The translations under genes were made by a program, and so were the position numbers. A stretch of DNA of 64,000 bases, taken from Halictus rubicundus (taxonomy: Eukaryota; Arthropoda; Insecta; Hymenoptera; Halictidae). The stretch is from positions 6,887,116 through 6,951,115 of the forward strand of contig NC_135164.1 of the NCBI RefSeq assembly GCF_050948215.1, read 5' to 3'. Positions 1 through 11,300 of the stretch are shown in pieces (positions within the stretch are counted from its first letter, which is position 1; each line of letters begins with the position of its first letter). The notes under the pieces are model-generated. The model had not been told where the DNA came from. It made no database searches and was given only the letters and a program-made list of their open reading frames with translations.

Positions 1-227
1 ACTGCCAAACTAGAAATCTCAAAAATTCCATAAAATCGAAGTAAGTTATTTAATGAAATAAGAATTGAAAAAATTAAATGTATGGTGTTGAGTAGTCCTC
101 CGACTTTCTTGCATTTTGCAGATACTGATAAAATTTGTTACGGTGAATACATTAACGTAAACATTCATTTTATAACCTGGACAAATAATTCCGTCTCCCA
201 TATGTGGGTGGCAGTCAACGTGTTTAA
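1..227. repeat. TTAA-1a MITE, right part (left end outside window)
   Basis: This is the end of a dispersed palindromic element. Its right terminus reads as the reverse complement of TTAACACGTTGACTGCC and finishes at a TTAA (224-227). Related copies are at 7961-8475 and 15389-15799. The stretch near 45-60 (gttatttaatgaaataa) is the uninterrupted version of the site that carries a nested MITE at 8023-8246. No transposase is seen; a non-autonomous piggyBac-type relationship is inferred from the TTAA flanks. Confidence 0.6.
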
Positions 228-412
228 TCGGAAATGCCGTGACTGTTGGAGAATTATAGATACAATTTGTGGGAAGAATATTATTATTTTATCGTTTGAT
301 TATTCTCAGGGTGGGAATTGTGAACGTATAAAATGACAATGTCTGTTATCGAGTGTCGCGTGCTCGCTGGTGGAATACGTATATTGAAATTGGAAGTGTG
401 ACTTTCGTTTGG

Positions 413-490
413 CTCGATGGCGTCGTGGGGCAACCGTTGGTCTCACGAACCGCGCTCGAACGAAACTCAGGTTCGAATCCCCGTCTCTCC
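413..490 (+). tRNA. tRNA-like / tRNA-derived sequence (probably a pseudogene or SINE head)
   Basis: There is a perfect Pol III B-box (GGTTCGAATCC, 471-481) and an A-box-like TGGCTCGATGG about 58 bp upstream. The spacing fits a tRNA body. However, the T stem has two mismatches and the presumed acceptor strands (tttcgtt / tctctcc) do not pair. A three-pair anticodon stem with loop CTCACGA can be drawn, but weakly. I therefore read it as tRNA-derived rather than a working tRNA. Confidence 0.25.
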
Positions 491-620
491 AACGCTATTT
501 CTCTCTCTCTCGATAACTTTATACTTTTCGGTTTTTTCCTCTCCATCTTGAAGTGAACCACAGTATAGCTCCATTCGTATGCATCACAGTACGTAATGGC
601 GTTCCCTAACTGTGGAGATC

Positions 621-1266
621 AATGTGCTGTACGCTATGTTTCAGAGTTCTATCCGTAGCTCTGGGAATACAAATTAACCAGCCAACACACACAATATAAT
701 TTTTTTCTTCTTTTCGAACACACTGCACCGAAAATTCATCTCGGATTCGTACATCAAAAGTTTTCTGGGAACGTTGCATGTTCAAGTTTTGATATCTTTG
801 CGAAGCACAGAGATCGAAAACCGTCGCCAAGCTAATGTACTGTTAACTACTATGTTTCAGAGTTCCATCCGTAGCTCTAGGAATACAATTAACCAGCCAA
901 CACACAATATAATTTTTTTCTTGTCTTCGAACACACTGCACCTACACATCGAAAGTTCATCTGAAGTCGTACATCAAAAGTTTTCTGGGAACGTTGCATG
1001 TTCAAGTTTTGATATCTTTGCGAAGCACAGAGATCGAAAACCGTTGCCAAGCTAATGTGCTGTTAACTATTATGTTTCAGAGTTCCATCCGTAGCTCTGG
1101 GAATACAATTAACCAGCCAACACACAATATAATTTTTTTCTTGTCTTCGAACACACTGCACCGAAAGTTCATCTGAAGTCGTACATCAAAAGTTTTCTGG
1201 GAACGTTGCATGTTCAAGTTTCGATATCTTTGCGAAGCACAGAGATCGAAAACCGTTGCCAAGCAG
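621..1266. repeat. Tandem array, three units of about 217-220 bp
   Basis: The landmark atgtttcagagtt recurs at 635, 852 and 1072, giving periods of 217 and 220. Each unit also carries accagccaacacac, a T-rich run, a run beginning cgtacatcaaaag and the run tttgcgaagcacag. The first unit diverges most. Short ORFs across the units repeat because the DNA repeats, so I do not treat them as genes. Confidence 0.9.
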
Positions 1267-2869
1267 TTGTGCTACGCGAAAACAGTTTTGCGATAGAGCG
1301 TTGCATAAATTTTGAGGTAAAGCGCAGCAATAGTAGAAACTCGGTAACGGCATGAATACTAAATTTACGGTTTGCCGCAGTTTTGAGGGGGAATTGTATT
1401 TCGCGTTACATTTTCGACGAAGTTCACTAATACTCGCTACTAAATTATAGTCCACCCCCCGGGACTAATTACATTGGCCTCAACAAGTGCAGTTAATCTT
1501 GCTTATAATTTATGTGTACTCACGATGTACTCTATTTACCGATACGCGGGGAACGCGGGCAAAGATTTAACAAACTCGCCGTGTTTCGTTGCTTCAAGTT
1601 GTTGGGGGTAGCGATAGATTCGGTTGCTGCGAAAACATTAAAAACCCTCGGCATTTCTGGTAATAACAGTGCAAAATTGAATCGATAACACAATTTTTCA
1701 GAAGTGTACGATTTTAGGTTTATTTTAGCTTATTAGGAAACTGTGGATTTTTATGTATTTCTGGCGGAAATGGACAACTGAGATTTAAAGCAGTAGAATA
1801 ATTGAAGGAATTTAAGAACGCCAGTGTTTTATTTTGAACGTACTAAAACGAACGAAGACGGAAAGAAAATTCGATTTGTTTCCTGTCTCTTTGGAAATGC
1901 TTCGGACAATCCGCATTTTAAAAATAGATAGCACTCAAATAACTGTAAAATCATATGCTTCTTGCCCGCGTCTAAACCCGTAGACAATCATATTCCGAAA
2001 AGGTGATTTCATTCGTTCAATTTCGCTGCCCGCTGCACTTGATTATGCATGTAATCAAATCCGTAGATATTTCATCGAGCGTCGGCTCGTCTCGTACGAC
2101 AAAATCCCGCAGGGACGCGCGACCATAATAACATCTTTTAATCCTGTGAAAAACGCAAAGAAATTCGTCGGCCGAGAAAATCCGCGAATATTTCCTGTAG
2201 GACGGTCGAATTTAAAGCTGCGTTCACACCGGCTCCTGGCCGTGATACTTCACGACAAAAGAAAGAAAGGTGTGGTCGAAAGATTCTGTGGCCCTCGTCT
2301 CGCTCGTTCGCGGTTGCAAAGCCACGTGGAAAGGCCGAGGTCGCTACAACCGGGGTAGAAAAAAAAGAACACCTCGGAGCGGTGTGGACGCGGCTTAATA
2401 ATCGCTTTTCTCGTGAAGCCGGGCACACACCGAAGTCGGTTATAGAACAGCGGCGCGGTGTAATAACCTCCGTGGCCCAGATACCGGAGAAAAATCGAAG
2501 TCGCCGACAGACATATTGGATGCTGGGAAAGATAGTTCCCGTCTCGATGTTTTTGTCCCACTTCTTACACCGGTAACTCAGCGTGCCTGGAACATCCGAC
2601 ATCCAAATATCAATTCTTTCGAGACACACGTGTGTGCCGGGCGCGCACGGCGCGGCGCCCCGGGATCGATACGATTCGGAGGTGCATAATCTCTCTCGTG
2701 ACAATGCACCTTTTCTCCATCGACAAAGATCGAACCGAACCGGAATAAAATGAAAATGCGACGTTCCTCCTCGTTCCGCCCGATTTTCGCCACACTTTTA
2801 GGGTAACGTGCACTCTGTTCTGCGAATTTCACCGATACGTTCCAACGTTGTCGCCGTACTTACACTCCT
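1267..2869. other. Unique sequence, no gene recognised
   Basis: It is AT-rich to about 2000, then GC-rich with CpG-rich patches (2090-2830). Overlapping ORFs on both strands in the GC-rich part (up to 188 codons) show no domain, and their alternative frames are equally open. They look like a composition effect. Confidence 0.5.
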
Positions 2870-3530
2870 CGACAAAATGACAGTGTGCCATCTTTAATTT
2901 CTCGAAGACTAGATGTGTATCAGGTTGTCCCAAAAGTTTCCAATGTGTACGTTTAATGCCACAAGCGTATACAAACAACGTGATCATTAATACTTTGTTT
3001 TCTTACAAAATCACGTTGAATTTGCGTCGTATTCGTTAACCTTTTAAAGAAAATGAAAACCTTTGTTGCACAGAATTTTGCGAATTCTTAACCTTGATCA
3101 CAGCAGCACACACAACCTACTGATGCCTTTTGATCTGCATACATTTTTGTTCCACTTGTTTACGGATTTACCATTGCCATAGCATTGCCAACTGAATGGA
3201 AAACTTTAAATAAAATATTAAACTGTATCATTACGAGTATCTTCAACTTTTCGAGGTGGGTTAAAATATATCCCACCATGCACGAAAAGATAAGCATAAG
3301 GTGGGATAGTTTTAAACCCACCTGGCCCCAAAGAGTTAAAATGGCGTCTCAGGGACGTCATGAGTTTCGCACAGTTTATACAAAACGAAATGCTCGGTTT
3401 TAATCTGTAATTAAATTGTAAGGCACGTGGTTAATCAAAAACAAAACAAAAACTTTTGGGACAAGCTAATAGAATTTCATAGCGCAAGACGCACCATCGT
3501 AATTGTCACGATGCAGAGAGAAGGAACCCG
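2870..3530. repeat. Single monomer related to the 127-bp satellite, split by an insertion
   Basis: The left part (2870-2921: acaaaatgac..., then tctttaatttctcgaa) and the right part (about 3468-3525: catcgtaattgtcacgat, gagagaagg) resemble consecutive halves of the unit tandemly repeated at 34566-35104. The two halves are separated by the TIR-bounded element 2922-3467. Similarity is partial and judged by eye. Confidence 0.45.
2922..3467. mobile_element. Non-autonomous mariner-like element with 18-bp TIRs
   Basis: The left end AGGTTGTCCCAAAAGTTT and the inverted right end (AGCTTGTCCCAAAAGTTT, read on the minus strand) match at 17 of 18 positions and enclose about 546 bp. The GTTGTCCCAAAAGTT terminus is of mariner type. 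The interior is AT-rich with no transposase motif in any frame. TA dinucleotides are near both ends, but an exact TA duplication is not clean. Confidence 0.6.
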
Positions 3531-5568
3531 TTAGGAAATAAAGTTCGGCCTTTGTGAAACTGTGCGTTCCATTTTCGAGATTCCACGTAGCGAGATAGCG
3601 AAGAATACGCGCACACGTGTGCTAACATTTTGCGTAGGAGTGTACCGTACTTATTACGGGCATCGGCCTTCCGATTATAGTTGAACCGAACTTTCCACGT
3701 TCAGTCGTGTTCGTATTCCGCCGCGCGGAAAAGAGCATCATCGTCGTTTTGTTTCGTCGTGTGGACGATTAGTCGGTGCCCCTCGACCCTGTTGTCTGCA
3801 GCCTGCATTCATTGGGTTTATCGGATCGTGAGCCCGGCGTCCCGTACGCTTAAATTAGCGTTACACGATAATTTAGCTGTTTCGAGAGCCCGCGCCCGTT
3901 CGTTAATTCTTTGCACATTTGTTTATTGCTATCGCGCGCACCCGCCGCGTTTATTCCCGGATTATTTCGGCCGTCTGCGCGAGATTATTTCGCTTCCACG
4001 CGTGTACGCGTCTTATTTCCTCGGTGGCTCGCGGAAAAACCGGAAACCTGCAATCTGGACCGAAATAATTATGTAACACGATGTCATAGTTCGCCGCGAT
4101 CGATTTTCCGCGTTCGCGAATTCGTAATCCAGATAAGCTTGTCCGTACGCTATGGAGACCACCGGGACAAATAAAATATTCGACATCGAGCCCGTTCCGT
4201 TTTCGTGATTTAGCGGCCGGTGAAATGAAACAACAGCTGGCTAATTCTACCGTAAAATTCTATTCGTGCTTTAGCCCGGAAAAATTGCCTCTTTCTTTTT
4301 TTTTTTGTTTGTAGAAAGAAGGGGGTTGCGCGATCATTAAAAACTGCCGTGGCTGGCATTTAATACCTCGGTCTGGCGGCGATCGTTAGGGCAAGGGGGT
4401 ATAGAGTAGCGAGAGATAAATGAATTAAGGGTCGAATGAATAATCTCCGGGGTGGCTGTCGATGGTACAAAGACCGCACCTATATTTTAGTCGTGCTGCA
4501 CTTAGTTGCACGATCCTCTTTTTGCTCGGTGTCCCTTATCCGCCCCAAGTTTCTGCTCTTCTTCCTCTTCCTGTTTTTCTCCCATCCTCCTTGAGCGTCG
4601 CCGAACTCTTCTCCAAGTCGGCGGACGCCATTGTCTGGCACGGTTCTATTCAATTCTAAATTCGTTTGGGACCACAAAGATTCCCTTTTAGGAATTAACG
4701 CACGGGATCCAGGGATTTCGTCGAATTTACTGTCTCGCGAGCATTACGCGTGCTTCCCCGGCGTTTCCGTCTCACCTAACAATTTATTCCTCTCGACGAT
4801 CTATCTCTCTCCTCCAGAATTCGAAGATTTTTAATGCAAACCTTCCCCCCCCCCTCCTTCTCTCATCCAGCATATTATTATCGTTCCGCTTTCACAGTCC
4901 ATAAATTCCTCGACGCTTCTTCAAAGTGAAAATCACGGGTAGTTATTTGGATAGTTGCTCTACTTTCGGAGTTTCAACCTCGCGGAGGCTTCGTTAACCA
5001 AGTAGCTATGTAGTGTTCTCAACAAACTTGGTTTGGCGCTCCTTCGTTAATCTGCGTGTAGACGATTAATTAAATGCCCGAGTTGTAAGCTAAGATTTAA
5101 TCCGCCACTGTACATATTGTTCATGCAAATACTCATATGTTCATATTATTGATAAAACGAGCGTCGAAAAACGAAAAACGAACGAGACGATAAAACGACG
5201 AGCAGTCTCGTCAGGTCGGATACCGGAGAAAGACGTGTTGTTAATAAATGATTTTATGCTTTCCGTCTGTTCAAATCCCTTACAGATTATAACGATAATA
5301 CCCGGGAGGTCGTTTGAGAATTGAATTTGTTCAAATAATTCGGGTTACTTCTCTGCCGTGTTGCCGGCTAGAGTAGAGTCTTCATTGGTAAGAAATCGAT
5401 GGAATAATGCTATTTAGATCAGGCCTGCTCAACAATGGCTCGCGGAACATATGTGGCTGTTTCCCCTCTTCGCCTGCTCGGCGAGTCAGTCCCCACCATG
5501 CCCACTCAGACTTCTCCTTCGACACGAGGTCCACATATGTCCCTGACCAGACCCCTGTTTTGGACATA
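3531..5568. other. Unique GC-rich sequence, no gene recognised
   Basis: ORFs such as 3681-4076 and 4462-4659 lack recognisable domains and are flanked by stops in alternative frames. A short poly-C run lies near 4846. The part just left of the mariner (about 5405-5565) is unique and is the host side of that insertion. Confidence 0.45.
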
Positions 5569-6845
5569 TTAGGTTGGCAAGAACGTAATTTTGGTTTTCA
5601 CTAATAGATGGCTTTATGTTTTGTTTGATTGACTTCTGTTAACGTTGCATTTGTTTTCTTTCTGACATTTCATAACTGCATCTTTTAGGTTACTTTTGAA
5701 GCAAATTACACGTAATTTTGATTAAAATTGTTAGTTCTGTGTCAATTTGATCATGGAGTGCAAAAACGAACATTATAGGCACATATTGCTTTTTTATCTC
5801 CGTAGACGTAAAAAAGCTGCCGAAGCTCGCAAAGATACATGTGAAGTTTATGGTGTGGATTGCTTAACAGAACGCACGTGCCAGAATTGGTTTAAAAAAT
5901 TCCGTTCTAGAAATTTCTCACTTAAAGGCGACCAACGTTCTGGTCGACCATCTGAAGTTGACGATGACCAAATGAAAGCGATTATTGAATCGGATCGTCA
6001 TATAACTGTCCGAGAGATTGCAGACAGGTTTAATGTCTCGCATACAACTATAGAATATCGTTTAAAAAGTCTCGGAATCGTTAAGAAGCTCGATATTTGG
6101 GTTCCACACGAATTGAAAGAAATTCACTTAACGCAACGCATCGACATATGCGATATGCATCTCAAACGAAATGAGATCGACCCTTTTCTGAAGCGAATCA
6201 TCACTGGTGATGAGAAATGGGTTGTTTGCAATAACACAACTCGAAAACGATCATGGTCGAAGCGTGATGAATCAGCCCAAACCACGCCGAAAGCTGAATT
6301 GCACCAAAAGAAGATCATGTTGTCAGTTTGGTGGGATTACAAAGGTATTTTGAGCTTCTCCCAAGGAACCAAACCATCAATTCAGATGTTTATTGTCGAC
6401 AACTAACAAAACTGGACATAGCAATCAAAGAAAAACAGCCAGAATTGGCAAATCGCAAAGGAATCGTGTTCCACCATGATAACGCTAGGCCACACGCATC
6501 TTTGGTAACACGTGAAAAGTTATCGGAGCTTGGTTGGGAAGTGATGTCACATCCACCATATAGCCCTGACATTGCACCATCAGATTATCATTTATTCCGA
6601 AGTTTACAAAATTCTTTGAATGGTAAAACTTTCACTAATGATGATGGTCTGAAATCGCACTTGGATCAGTTTTTCACCGAAAAGGATCAGAAGTTTTATG
6701 AGCGCGGAATTATGAAGCTACCAGAAAGATGGCAAAAGATCATAGAACAGAAAATATTTTATTGATTAAAGTTCATTGCTTTGATAAAAAAAAATTGGAT
6801 TTTATTTCACATAAACATACCGAAATTACTTTTTTGCCAACCTAA
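5569..6845 (+). mobile_element. Mariner element, cecropia-like, copy 1
   Basis: It is bounded by TIRs starting TTAGGTTGGCAAGAACGTAA on the left and TTAGGTTGGCAAAAAAGTAA on the right (read on the minus strand). TA flanks both ends (5567-5568, 6846-6847). The 1277-bp length is normal for mariner. It carries one transposase gene broken by small deletions. The terminal sequence and the protein resemble the cecropia subfamily that includes human Hsmar1. A second copy is at 25440-26674. Confidence 0.95.
5753..6765 (+). pseudogene. Mariner transposase (D,D34D), frameshifted
   Basis: The first ATG in frame is 5753 (protein starts MECKNEHYRH); the codon six bases earlier is TTG. The N-terminal helix-turn-helix region includes TCQNWFKKFRS and SGRPSEVDDDQ, followed by the WVPHEL linker. 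The catalytic aspartates are in ITGDEKW, HHDNARPH and PSDYHLF, with exactly 34 residues between the second and third. Compared with copy 2, 7 bp are missing after KGI (near 6346), which moves the C-terminal half into another frame (about 6340-6765). A smaller difference just before the stop alters the last residues. All catalytic residues are still encoded, but the protein cannot be made from one frame. Confidence 0.93.
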
Positions 6846-6847
6846 TA

Positions 6848-7960
6848 TATCGAATAAGTCATACGACGCTTGTGTCTAGAAAGCGTGAGAAACAGTCCCG
6901 AAAAGTGTGCTGAAAAATTTTGTTCTGCACAAGGATCTACAGTCTAATTGTCACTGCATCCTACGGGACGTGTTGGGACTGTTTCGCCGAAATTCCTCGA
7001 GAGCCTAATTATCACGGAGCAGTATCAACGAATTGAATCGTTTCGAGCAAACCAATTGTATAATTAGCAGTGACGTGCTCTCCGTCTGGATCCGACACGC
7101 CTGAATTGCGGTTTTGCGGGAGTATACGCGCCGCCGGAGTTTCCACTTTTGCGCCTAACGTCTGCACAGGATCTGCACAGCGTCTACAGGGGTTTTCATT
7201 ATCGCACGTCCGCCGACGCTCGAGAATTAACCATTTTCTTTTTCTCTCGGGCCACTCCCCCGCAGCCTCGATGAAATATCGTAGGCGTACGCGTGTCAGA
7301 TGTAAAACGGGGTCGGGCGACGAATCTCGTTTCGCCGGTGGTGTCCGCGATAAGGAAAAATTTTCGAGATTTCCTCGGTTCATCTCCTGCACAGGAACTT
7401 TATTTCCTGGGGTCGGTGAGTCGAGGTCGGAGATGCAGACTTGTTACCCGGGGGACGTGCCTTTATGAATATAGCCACTGCACCCGCAGCTATAAATCTC
7501 TTCAGGATATTACTTAATGCGGTGACGTCTCGAACAACGATAAATCGCGTGCCACCGCTTTTCCCGACGTTCGCCGGCTTGGACGGCGCCGATACAGCGT
7601 CGATGCGCATTGTTCGCGCCGCGAAATCGCATTAGAGAAAATTCTCCGAGAATTTCAAAAGCCGTTTGATTTGTGGTAATGCTTCGAATGCGAAGGGTTC
7701 CATTGAAATCCGGGAACATTGTACATTCCGTTCTTGTTCGCGATTCAAATCTCGTCGCGGCGCACCGAAAACTCGCGGAAGCGGCTAAATTTTCCGGTGA
7801 CCCCGTATCCGTTCCTTTCGCGCATACGTAAGTATTGCCACGCTTCTTCCGGCGAGCAAGTTTGAAACGGCTGCGACAGTTTAGCAAGATCAGGAGAACG
7901 CCTGTATCGAGATAACGCTCTTGCGCCTGACGCGGTCTCAACTCGCAACGCGAAATTCGC
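6848..7960. other. Unique sequence, no gene recognised
   Basis: This is a moderately GC-rich stretch. Overlapping ORFs of 126-156 codons on both strands (7012-7392, 7070-7468, 7510-7980) show no domain and mutually exclude each other. It ends at the TTAA of the next MITE. Confidence 0.45.
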
Positions 7961-8475
7961 TTAACACTTTGACTGGCCAAAATAGGAACCTCAAAAATTC
8001 CATAAAATCAAAGTAAGTTGTTTAACAGTAGAACGACCGAACAATAAATGCGACCGACGTACATTGCTTTGTAACAGTGACAAGACTGTGCCCATTCAGA
8101 CTTTATACCACTTTTATTGTAATATGTGCTTCAATGAAGAGGTTCGTTCAAAAATTTCCGATGAAAATATTTTTACAATTTCAGTAATTGTGAAAGAAAA
8201 AATTAGGAAGCAGTCATTTTGACTGCTCCGGTCGTTCTAGTGTTAATGAAATAAAAATTAAATGTATCATATTGAGCGGTTCCCCAACTTTCTTGCATTC
8301 TACAGATCCTAATTGAATTTGGTACAATGAATATATTAACGCAAAAATTCATTTTGATTAGGATCTATAAAATGCAAACAAGTTGGAGGAATTTTTTCTA
8401 TTTTTATTTCCTTAAATAATTTACTTTGATTTTATGGCGTTTTCGAGGTTTTTAGTTTGGCAGCCAAAGTGTTAA
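7961..8475. mobile_element. TTAA-1a MITE with long TIRs, carrying a nested MITE
   Basis: It is bounded by TTAA at 7961-7964 and 8472-8475. The outer 60-65 bp on each side are inverted copies of each other (TTAACACTTTGACTGGCC against TTAACACTTTGGCTGCC). There is no ORF. The left arm is interrupted by 8023-8246. Confidence 0.8.
8023..8246. mobile_element. TTAA-4 MITE nested in TTAA-1a
   Basis: TTAA (8023-8026) is followed by CAGTAGAACGACCG. The right end CGGTCGTTCTAGTG is followed by TTAA (8243-8246). The TIRs agree at 13 of 14 bases. The host MITE reads straight across a single TTAA at this point in the copy at position 1-227. A decayed relative in inverse orientation is at 18677-18796. Confidence 0.85.
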
Positions 8476-8747
8476 AGAAGTTGGCACGATTGGTTTGCTG
8501 CGTAAAGTGAAAAGAAGAAGTTTCTTCAAATTTTTAATACAAGCCCGGATAAAGAAGTTGCAAAATACAATTTGTAGTACTTTCTCTGCAGTTTCGACCA
8601 ATTGCAATTTTAATCAAACATTCTGTTCGCGTCATGTAGCGAACCAATTGTTCTAACGTCTCAAAAAAATCCAAGTACTATAGTCCAATATGTGACAAAG
8701 TTATGCGATTTTTAAGAGCGTCCGAATGTTAGTGGGAGTCACTGTAT
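8476..8747. repeat. TA-1 foldback element, truncated
   Basis: It matches the arms of the complete copy at 18906-19520. Shared landmarks are ggtttgctgcgtaaagtga, caattgttctaac, acaaagttatgcgattttt and the terminal gagtcactgta. The outer left terminus is missing. Confidence 0.7.
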
Positions 8748-9804
8748 AGTGAAATGAAACGATAAATAACCAACTTTGCTAATTACTTTATTGGAAACAG
8801 AGTGAGAAATATCTTCGGAATATGTAGCTCGCATATTCAACATGCTATAATGATATTCAAAGCTATACATGTCTAGCTGCGTTCTGAGGGGGGTGTACGG
8901 TGAACGCGTAATTGTCTTGTAACAATTACGCGACAGTGAACCAGCCGTCAAACGATTTGAAAAGACGTAAAATGATGTCACATTTTTAACAATGTTAAAC
9001 ATATGTATTTCATGTATAAAAAAAGAAGATAAAAATCACAGTTTCAGATCGATTGTTCTAAAAATGGCTAACATCGTTCTCTACGTGAAAGACGTGTCGA
9101 GTTGACACGGAGGAACGGATGAGGGTTAAATATCGTACGAATGATCAATGATGGTGACCGCGTTTAAACCGGCTGCGCGATCGAGAACCAGATCACGGCG
9201 AAACGACTGCGAGAGTACGATTACGATTACGATTACGATTACGATTACGGTTAAGGTTCTCACAAGGGAGGACACGATTCCTAGCAGCGGGCAATCAGGA
9301 TGGAACCCACGAAGCGAAACAAGCGGCGGAACAGAAGCGGAAGTAGAAGTGATTTCCATTTTACGGATAAAGGATCTCTATCGATAACGGTGCGCCAGCT
9401 ATCGACGCTTGGATTACGCGTTACACCTGACTGGCCGGCTTATACGCGAGCTATAGTAGACCAATCACTCAATGCATTATTTTTTTATTGCATGCTCTTG
9501 CGGTTCTAGTGTCCTATTATCCTCGTCAGACCTTGTCAACCAGAAGGAAAAACTGCGGAAGGCACTGGGAGGTGAAGACCTAAATAGATCTTTTTTTTTT
9601 TTTTTGGAACCTATTCGGCACTACATTAATTTATTTAACAGTTGTTGGAACAACATCGACTCAAATTTATTGTTAAAGCAATTTGTGTCTTAAGGTGGTT
9701 CAATGGTGCCTGTGATAAGTTTGTTTGTGCTATTCCTTGAAAGTGATCATTCCTGGGGTCTTTCGAAGAAACTTTTTCCTTTGAGAAAATGTCCTCCGCG
9801 GCTT
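8748..9804. other. Unique sequence with a microsatellite and a poly-T run
   Basis: No gene is recognised. It holds the hexanucleotide run at 9216-9248 and a poly-T run near 9591-9605. Confidence 0.45.
9216..9248. repeat. (TACGAT)n microsatellite
   Basis: About five and a half perfect copies of a six-base unit, then a diverging copy (ggttaagg). The repetitive protein seen in two overlapping ORFs here is only the translated microsatellite. Confidence 0.95.
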
Positions 9805-9927
9805 TGTTAACCAGTTATTAACGAAAAACACGGACCAATCAGGGCGCGGCTACAGCGGACGGGTTCCGGCTCGGCCAATGTCACGCTGATTGGTCCGTGT
9901 TTTCCGTTAACAACTCCTTAACCAGTT
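9805..9927. repeat. Short foldback repeat
   Basis: About 35-40 bp at each end are inverted copies. Shared core words are AACACGGACCAATCAG (left) and its complement (right), each with a nearby TTAACCAGTTA-type end. The GC-rich centre is about 45 bp. There is no coding capacity, so it is a hairpin MITE or similar. Confidence 0.75.
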
Positions 9928-11246
9928 AATTGCGGAATTGAATTGAATCAAGCAATGACGAGCACACACGTCAACCGCACCGCACCGCAATGGAGCTTTG
10001 GATTGACGTGTATACGCGTCGTACACAGTTAATAATAACAATATTAATATTTTCGCAAAGGAAAAAGTTACTTCATACGACCGCTACTTGAAATCGCTCG
10101 TTTCAACAAAAGGTACGTGTAACACCGTTGGAAAAAAGTACACCTGCAGTTGTTTTTCGACAGCAGGTTTCCGTCACAAAAATAATTGTCAAACGTGGCC
10201 GTAAATCGGACGCATTTTCGTCATGCGATGTACAAGTTTCGTCAATGTCTTGCAAATATTCGGAGATCTTACAGCCTGCGAAATTACCGTGACACGATGA
10301 CGGCTCGCGAAATTCAGACTTGGAAAATGTGAAATATTTCTAAACGACCCAATAAATCCGAAAAATTCGTTGAACAGATTGTACATGGCATGGCATCGCG
10401 GGAAGAATAGAATTGTCTGTGGCAACGTTCAAATAAGGATGATTTTTAGCAACGTCGGTATTCGAAATAGCGTGTCGCGAGAGCCCACGTGGACAGATTG
10501 GTCAGTGGCCCGGTCTGTGATAATAGGTAATCGATAATTAGTCGGTGGCATACCAGGACAGACCGCTCTGGGCGTGAATTCTTCCGCAATCGAGATCACG
10601 ATGCGCCCGGATCCATAGATTGCGGTCCGACTCGAACTCGAATGGCACGCGCCGAAGAATCCGGGAATCCCGCGACGGTAATGGCGAACTCGCTCGAATT
10701 AGCGCGCGACGAAAAGTTGAGATATAAATAAATAGAGTTTAGTTTCCATCGACAGTTCGGAACGGTGTGTATATTGAATTAGTTGCGCCGGCGGAACGGA
10801 CAAATAGCGCCCCCCCCCCCCCCGGTGTAAAAGCTTTGCCACGAAACTTCCGTAGTTACTGTACTACAGGGTATAGACAAGCGGTAGTTCGATCTGCTAT
10901 CTGCCAAACCTCCCGAAACAATTTGCCGGCAATGTCGAGATAGAAACGAGATTACAACGAACCGAAGCCCGCCCGATCGACTTCGAACTTCCGGCGCGTT
11001 TATCGAGTTCCTTAGCCCACGTGTCCGCGACGCGCACACGGTACACAGTCCGTTTAATTCGCGCTGTTAACTTCTTTCCAACAACGTTGTTCCTCCCCTC
11101 GTAATTTGCTCTTACCTTTCGCTCTGCGATTTAAACCCGAGAACGCCGCCATTCGAGCAACCGAGTGGATTCAATGTAAAATCATTTACAACTTTGCTAC
11201 CTTTTTCGTCTGACGAAACAAATAACTTCCAACTTCATTAACCTCC
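9928..11246. other. Unique sequence, no gene recognised
   Basis: This is a mix of AT-rich and CpG-rich DNA. A poly-C run sits at about 10810-10823. The ORF at 10779-11039 (-) spans that homopolymer and shows no domain. Confidence 0.45.
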
Positions 11247-11300
11247 TTAACACGTTGAGTGCCATGTCAGTCGCATACGACTGACAGCGATTTTTGACTA

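Noticed and set aside
774..1176. Two similar ORFs of 93 and 60 codons
   Set aside because: They are the tandem 217-220-bp units read in frame, not paralogous genes.
2138..2704. 188-codon minus-strand ORF and its overlapping partners
   Set aside because: Four overlapping frames on both strands are open in a GC-rich patch; there is no domain or splice pattern supporting any one of them.
4462..4659. ORF with a hydrophobic, signal-like N-terminus
   Set aside because: The hydrophobic stretch is not followed by a splice donor or a credible mature region, and the opposite strand is open too. The leader at 55177 is far stronger.
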